The position numbers were made by a program, and so were the translations under genes. From Lachnospiraceae bacterium UBA3711 (GTDB taxonomy: Bacteria > Bacillota > Clostridia > Lachnospirales > Lachnospiraceae), in assembly GCA_002371345.1 (NCBI GenBank), contig DFHY01000043.1, forward strand, positions 1 through 8,483: 8,483 bases of DNA, in the 5' to 3' direction. Each line of letters opens with the position of its first letter. The stretch's first letter is position 1. Shown here in pieces: positions 6,462 to 8,483 of the stretch. The notes beneath the pieces were generated by a model. That model did not search any database and was not told the origin of the DNA. It worked only from the letters and a program-made list of their open reading frames with translations.

Positions 6462-6474
6462 AACATCCTATGTT
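6462..6474. promoter_or_regulatory. Operator-like palindrome, copy 4 (perfect)
   Basis: AACAT-CCT-ATGTT has perfect 5-base inverted arms around three bases and is the reference for the other copies. It sits at about +10 relative to the TATAAT-driven start, a typical repressor position. Confidence 0.65.
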
Positions 6475-6555
6475 TAGGCAATCATATGAACAGCGGCGGT
6501 GTTCCCGCATCACAGTGTCAGATGGAAACAGTGTTCTTTGCATTCAATCAATTGT

Positions 6556-6561
6556 AAGGAG
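6556..6561 (+). promoter_or_regulatory. Ribosome binding site deciding the transaldolase-like start
   Basis: AAGGAG ends nine bases before ATG 6571. The frame is open back to an ATG at 6499, but that start has no ribosome site and would add 24 residues unlike the family, so 6571 is preferred. Confidence 0.8.
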
Positions 6562-6570
6562 AGTACAGAA

Positions 6571-7614
6571 ATGGCTGATTATTTTAAGAGGGTTCATGAA
6601 CAGACCGCTACCAGGTTCTGGATCAACAATGTCACCCGCAGCGAGGCGCACAAGGCAATCGAAGCCGGCGCGGTCGGATGCACCCAGAATCCGAGCTACA
6701 GCTGGAAGATGTTCAGCAACGCAGAGGAAGGCGCTTACGCGCAGGAGCTGATCCAGAAGGCTGTCCGTGAATGTGACAACGCGGATGACGCCCTGGTCCT
6801 GGTTCAGAGAGAGCTGGTCCGGAAGATCGCCGAGATCTTCTATCCGATGTATAAGGAAAGCCATGGAAGGGCCGGATATGTCAGCATTCAGGGCAATCCT
6901 TTTAAGGAAGACAAGGACAGCATCATCAGGTACGCGCATTTCAACCGCGAAGCCGGCGAGAATATCATGTGCAAGATCCCGGTGACTGCCGACGGTCTCG
7001 AGGCCATCAAGGTCGTAGCGTCCGAGGGAATCCCGATCAACGCCACCGAGGTCATGTCAGTCTCTCAGGTGCTGGCTGTATGTGAGGCCGCGAAGGAAGC
7101 GACGAAGAATCTTGAGCATCCGCCCGTCATTTACTTCAGCCTGATCACCGGCATCTTCGACGAGTACCTTCATAACTATGTGAAGGATAACAATGTTGAG
7201 ATCAATATGGACATCCTGGGTCAGGCCAGCTATGTCCTCGCGAGAAAGGTTTATGACCTTGTACACGCTTACAACTATGACATCGGCATCATCTGCGGCG
7301 GCGCGCGCGGGCTGCACCACTTCACCGATATGGTCGGCGCAGACGCAAGCATCACCATCAACTGGAAGGGAACCGCGGACAAGCTGCTCGAGGCTGACGC
7401 TCCCGTCGTCCCGACCTTCTTCCAGCCGATCCCGGCCCTGACTGAGGATGTACTTCTTGAGACGCTTCCGGACTTCAGGAACGCCTATATGATCCATGGC
7501 CTGACTCCGGATCAGTACGAGGACTTCGGTCCGGTCGTTCTCTTCCGCAGCAGCTTCGAGAAGGCATGGAAGAGCGCCACGGAGCAGATTCAGAAGGAAT
7601 TCGAGAAGAAGTGA
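6571..7614 (+). CDS. Transaldolase-family protein, divergent active site
   Basis: This 347-residue protein has a transaldolase (class I aldolase, TIM-barrel) layout. AVGCTQNPSYSW (about 34-45) matches the family TTNPS motif. MCKIPVTADGLEAIKVVASEGIPINATEVMS-type sequence (about 133-163) matches the Schiff-base strand, with the catalytic Lys at 135 and the following Thr at 159. Judged by eye against E. coli TalB, other key positions differ: Asp17 aligns with Asn (FWINNVT, 19-20), Glu96 with Gln107 (VSIQGNP), and the phosphate-binding Arg181 region (SPFVGRI) reads SLITGIF. The protein probably forms a Schiff base but may not use ordinary phosphosugars. It is divergent from the TRAP/BKACE operon, shares its operators, and probably cleaves or transfers a carbon unit in the same pathway. 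A strong hairpin follows the stop. Pentose-phosphate transaldolase is the less likely alternative. Confidence 0.85.
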   Translation: MADYFKRVHEQTATRFWINNVTRSEAHKAIEAGAVGCTQNPSYSWKMFSNAEEGAYAQELIQKAVRECDNADDALVLVQRELVRKIAEIFYPMYKESHGRAGYVSIQGNPFKEDKDSIIRYAHFNREAGENIMCKIPVTADGLEAIKVVASEGIPINATEVMSVSQVLAVCEAAKEATKNLEHPPVIYFSLITGIFDEYLHNYVKDNNVEINMDILGQASYVLARKVYDLVHAYNYDIGIICGGARGLHHFTDMVGADASITINWKGTADKLLEADAPVVPTFFQPIPALTEDVLLETLPDFRNAYMIHGLTPDQYEDFGPVVLFRSSFEKAWKSATEQIQKEFEKK

Positions 7615-7626
7615 TAAGTGAGATAT

Positions 7627-7674
7627 GACAGCCGGGTCGTCCACGCCTCTATTGGCAGGGACAACCCGGCTGTC
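7627..7674 (+). terminator. Strong hairpin after the transaldolase-like gene
   Basis: Arms GACAGCCGGGT (7627-7637) and ACCCGGCTGTC (7664-7674) pair perfectly over 11 bases. After one C/A mismatch, four more pairs follow (GTCC/GGAC), with a 16-base loop. It begins 12 bases past the stop codon. No U-run follows on either strand, so it may be a 3'-end stabiliser or a factor-assisted stop rather than a classical intrinsic terminator. Confidence 0.55.
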
Positions 7675-7721
7675 TGCAGTCTCCGTAGAGCTTATTCTAC
7701 TTGTCAGGGGCGGGCGATAAT

Positions 7722-7734
7722 AACATCCTTTCTT
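7722..7734. promoter_or_regulatory. Orphan operator-like sequence
   Basis: AACATCCTTTCTT differs by one base from operator copy 3 (AACATCCTATCTT), but it lies in a convergent gap with no visible promoter. Its second half departs from the palindrome. It may be a distal binding site, a relic or chance. Confidence 0.25.
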
Positions 7735-7878
7735 TTCATCATGTCAGCATCTGTTGTGAAAGATGAACGAATTGATTTATTTGCCTTGAGCTGATGCTGA
7801 ATCTTGATGCTGAACTGGATGAGTACTTTTCAACGCACCCGTATAATGGTGATCCGGCAATAGTAATCTGATGCTCTG

Positions 7879-7916
7879 AAAAAACATGAATAGAGAGCCT
7901 CTGTTACACGACTCTC
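7879..7916 (-). terminator. Predicted terminator of the aldo/keto reductase gene
   Basis: On the minus strand GAGAGTC and GGCTCTC form a seven-base stem (one G-U pair) with a 10-base loop, ten bases after the stop codon. After eight further bases comes a run of six T (7879-7884). The stem is modest and the U-run slightly distant, so this is a plausible but not strong intrinsic terminator. Confidence 0.5.
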
Positions 7917-7925
7917 GCTAAAATG

Positions 7926-8483
7926 TCAGCCCTCAAATTGTGAAGCAACTAATTTAAGATTATCTCTTATCGGCAGATGCTGAGGACAGATTTTCTCACA
8001 CTTGCCGCAGCCTATGCAGTCGCCAGGCTTCCCATACACCTGCTTAAGTCTGTCATAGTACCCCCTCTGAGAGGTAAATGATTTACCTTCATACTCCTGC
8101 ATCTCGGCATTATAGACAGAAAAATATTTGGGTATCGCTATGTTTTTCGGACATCCGTCCACGCAGTACGCGCATCCTGTACATGGTATAGCAATACTTG
8201 AGCTGATCACATCGATTGCCTTCTTTATTATCTCCTTCTCTTCATCATTCAATGGAATGAAGTCTTTCATGTAACCCGTATTATCCTTCAGCATGTCCAT
8301 GTTTCCCATACCGGAAAGGACCATTCTTACATTTGGCTGACTCGCCGCAAATCTGATGGCCCAGGATGCGATCGACATATCAGGTGCATAATCCTTAAAC
8401 AGCTTTTCAACCTCAGGTACTACATTAGACAACGTTCCGCCCTTGACAGGTTCCATAACGATCACCGGCTTACCATGTTTTTC
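7926..8483 (-). CDS. Aldo/keto reductase with C-terminal ferredoxin domain, 5' end outside window
   Basis: The last 186 codons are visible, reading in frame from the right edge (EKHGKPVIVMEPVKGG). The first part is the end of an aldo/keto reductase barrel: VIVMEPVKGGTL, then ASWAIRFAASQPNVRMVLSGM, the usual last strands and cofactor region. The tail holds two 4Fe-4S motifs, CTGCAYCVDGCPKNIAIP and CIGCGKCEKICPQHLPI, with the Cys-x2-Cys-x2-Cys-x3-Cys-Pro spacing. This domain order matches the predicted oxidoreductases of COG1453, frequent in anaerobes, which probably couple ferredoxin-type electron transfer to NAD(P)-dependent reduction. The catalytic tetrad would lie beyond the window. Its visibly more A/T-rich composition and convergent orientation suggest it is not part of the TRAP/BKACE locus. 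Confidence 0.9.
   Translation of the reverse strand, partial: EKHGKPVIVMEPVKGGTLSNVVPEVEKLFKDYAPDMSIASWAIRFAASQPNVRMVLSGMGNMDMLKDNTGYMKDFIPLNDEEKEIIKKAIDVISSSIAIPCTGCAYCVDGCPKNIAIPKYFSVYNAEMQEYEGKSFTSQRGYYDRLKQVYGKPGDCIGCGKCEKICPQHLPIRDNLKLVASQFEG

Larger units (their letters stand above)
6161..6570. promoter_or_regulatory. Divergent control region between leftward operon and transaldolase-like gene
   Basis: This 410-base stretch has no supported gene. It separates the leftward racemase-dctPQM transcript from the rightward transaldolase-like gene. It holds two predicted promoters, four operator-like palindromes, a 10-bp hairpin in the leftward leader, and leaders of about 170 and 115 bases. 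The middle (about 6340-6475) is clearly more A/T-rich than the flanking genes, as expected of a promoter region. Confidence 0.75.
7615..7925. other. Convergent intergenic gap, no supported gene
   Basis: These 311 bases separate two convergent genes. They contain the hairpin after the transaldolase-like gene, an orphan operator-like sequence, and a hairpin with a U-run for the leftward aldo/keto reductase. Two tiny frames overlap by stop/start between 7741 and 7871 (17 and 25 codons), with no ribosome site or recognisable product. Base composition becomes more A/T-rich from about 7690 onward. Confidence 0.6.

Noticed and set aside
6512..6534. ACAGTGT direct repeat, 16 bases apart, in the transaldolase-like leader
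   Set aside because: Short and without a recognised role or symmetry; could be chance.
7741..7871. Two overlapping tiny frames of 17 and 25 codons with a TGATG junction
   Set aside because: No ribosome site, no recognisable product, and the region also holds imperfect GATGCTGA repeats that explain the look; not supported as genes.

Overview
The window looks like a chromosomal segment of an anaerobic, gut-type bacterium, most likely Bacillota (Clostridia). The evidence is strong AGGAGG-type ribosome binding sites, tight polycistronic packing, a TRAP transporter and a ferredoxin-tailed aldo/keto reductase. The solute-binding protein has a plain signal peptide without a lipobox, so a two-membrane lineage such as Negativicutes or Synergistota cannot be excluded. 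No rRNA, tRNA, insertion sequence or CRISPR array was seen.

Almost the whole window is one catabolic locus built around a divergent control region at about 6161-6570. Leftward (minus strand) run seven genes: a one-cysteine Asp/Glu-racemase-family protein, dctP, dctQ and dctM (a complete TRAP transporter), a GntR/FadR-type regulator, a BKACE (DUF849) beta-keto acid cleavage enzyme, and a class II aldolase-family protein that runs off the left edge. Rightward (plus strand) is one gene, a divergent transaldolase-family protein ending in a strong hairpin. After a 311-base gap, the end of an unrelated, more A/T-rich aldo/keto reductase with two 4Fe-4S motifs enters convergently from the right edge.

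The control region carries four copies of an imperfect palindrome related to AACAT-CCT-ATGTT. Two lie over the predicted start of the leftward transcript, one lies between the promoters, and a perfect copy sits just downstream of a TATAAT box for the rightward gene. The same AACATCCT half-site overlaps the predicted -10 of the regulator gene. This is the arrangement expected if the GntR protein represses both arms and itself until an inducer arrives through the TRAP system.

The genes suggest uptake of an organic or sugar acid, rearrangement by the racemase-like protein, and C-C bond cleavage by up to three enzyme types: BKACE, a class II aldolase fold and a Schiff-base transaldolase fold. Three of the four enzyme families depart from textbook active sites. 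The transaldolase-like protein keeps its Schiff-base lysine, but both acidic catalytic positions appear amidated. The class II aldolase has lost two of three canonical zinc histidines. The racemase-like protein has one of the two catalytic cysteines. I recognise no described pathway with this combination, so the substrate is unknown; this is the main candidate for an undescribed system here.
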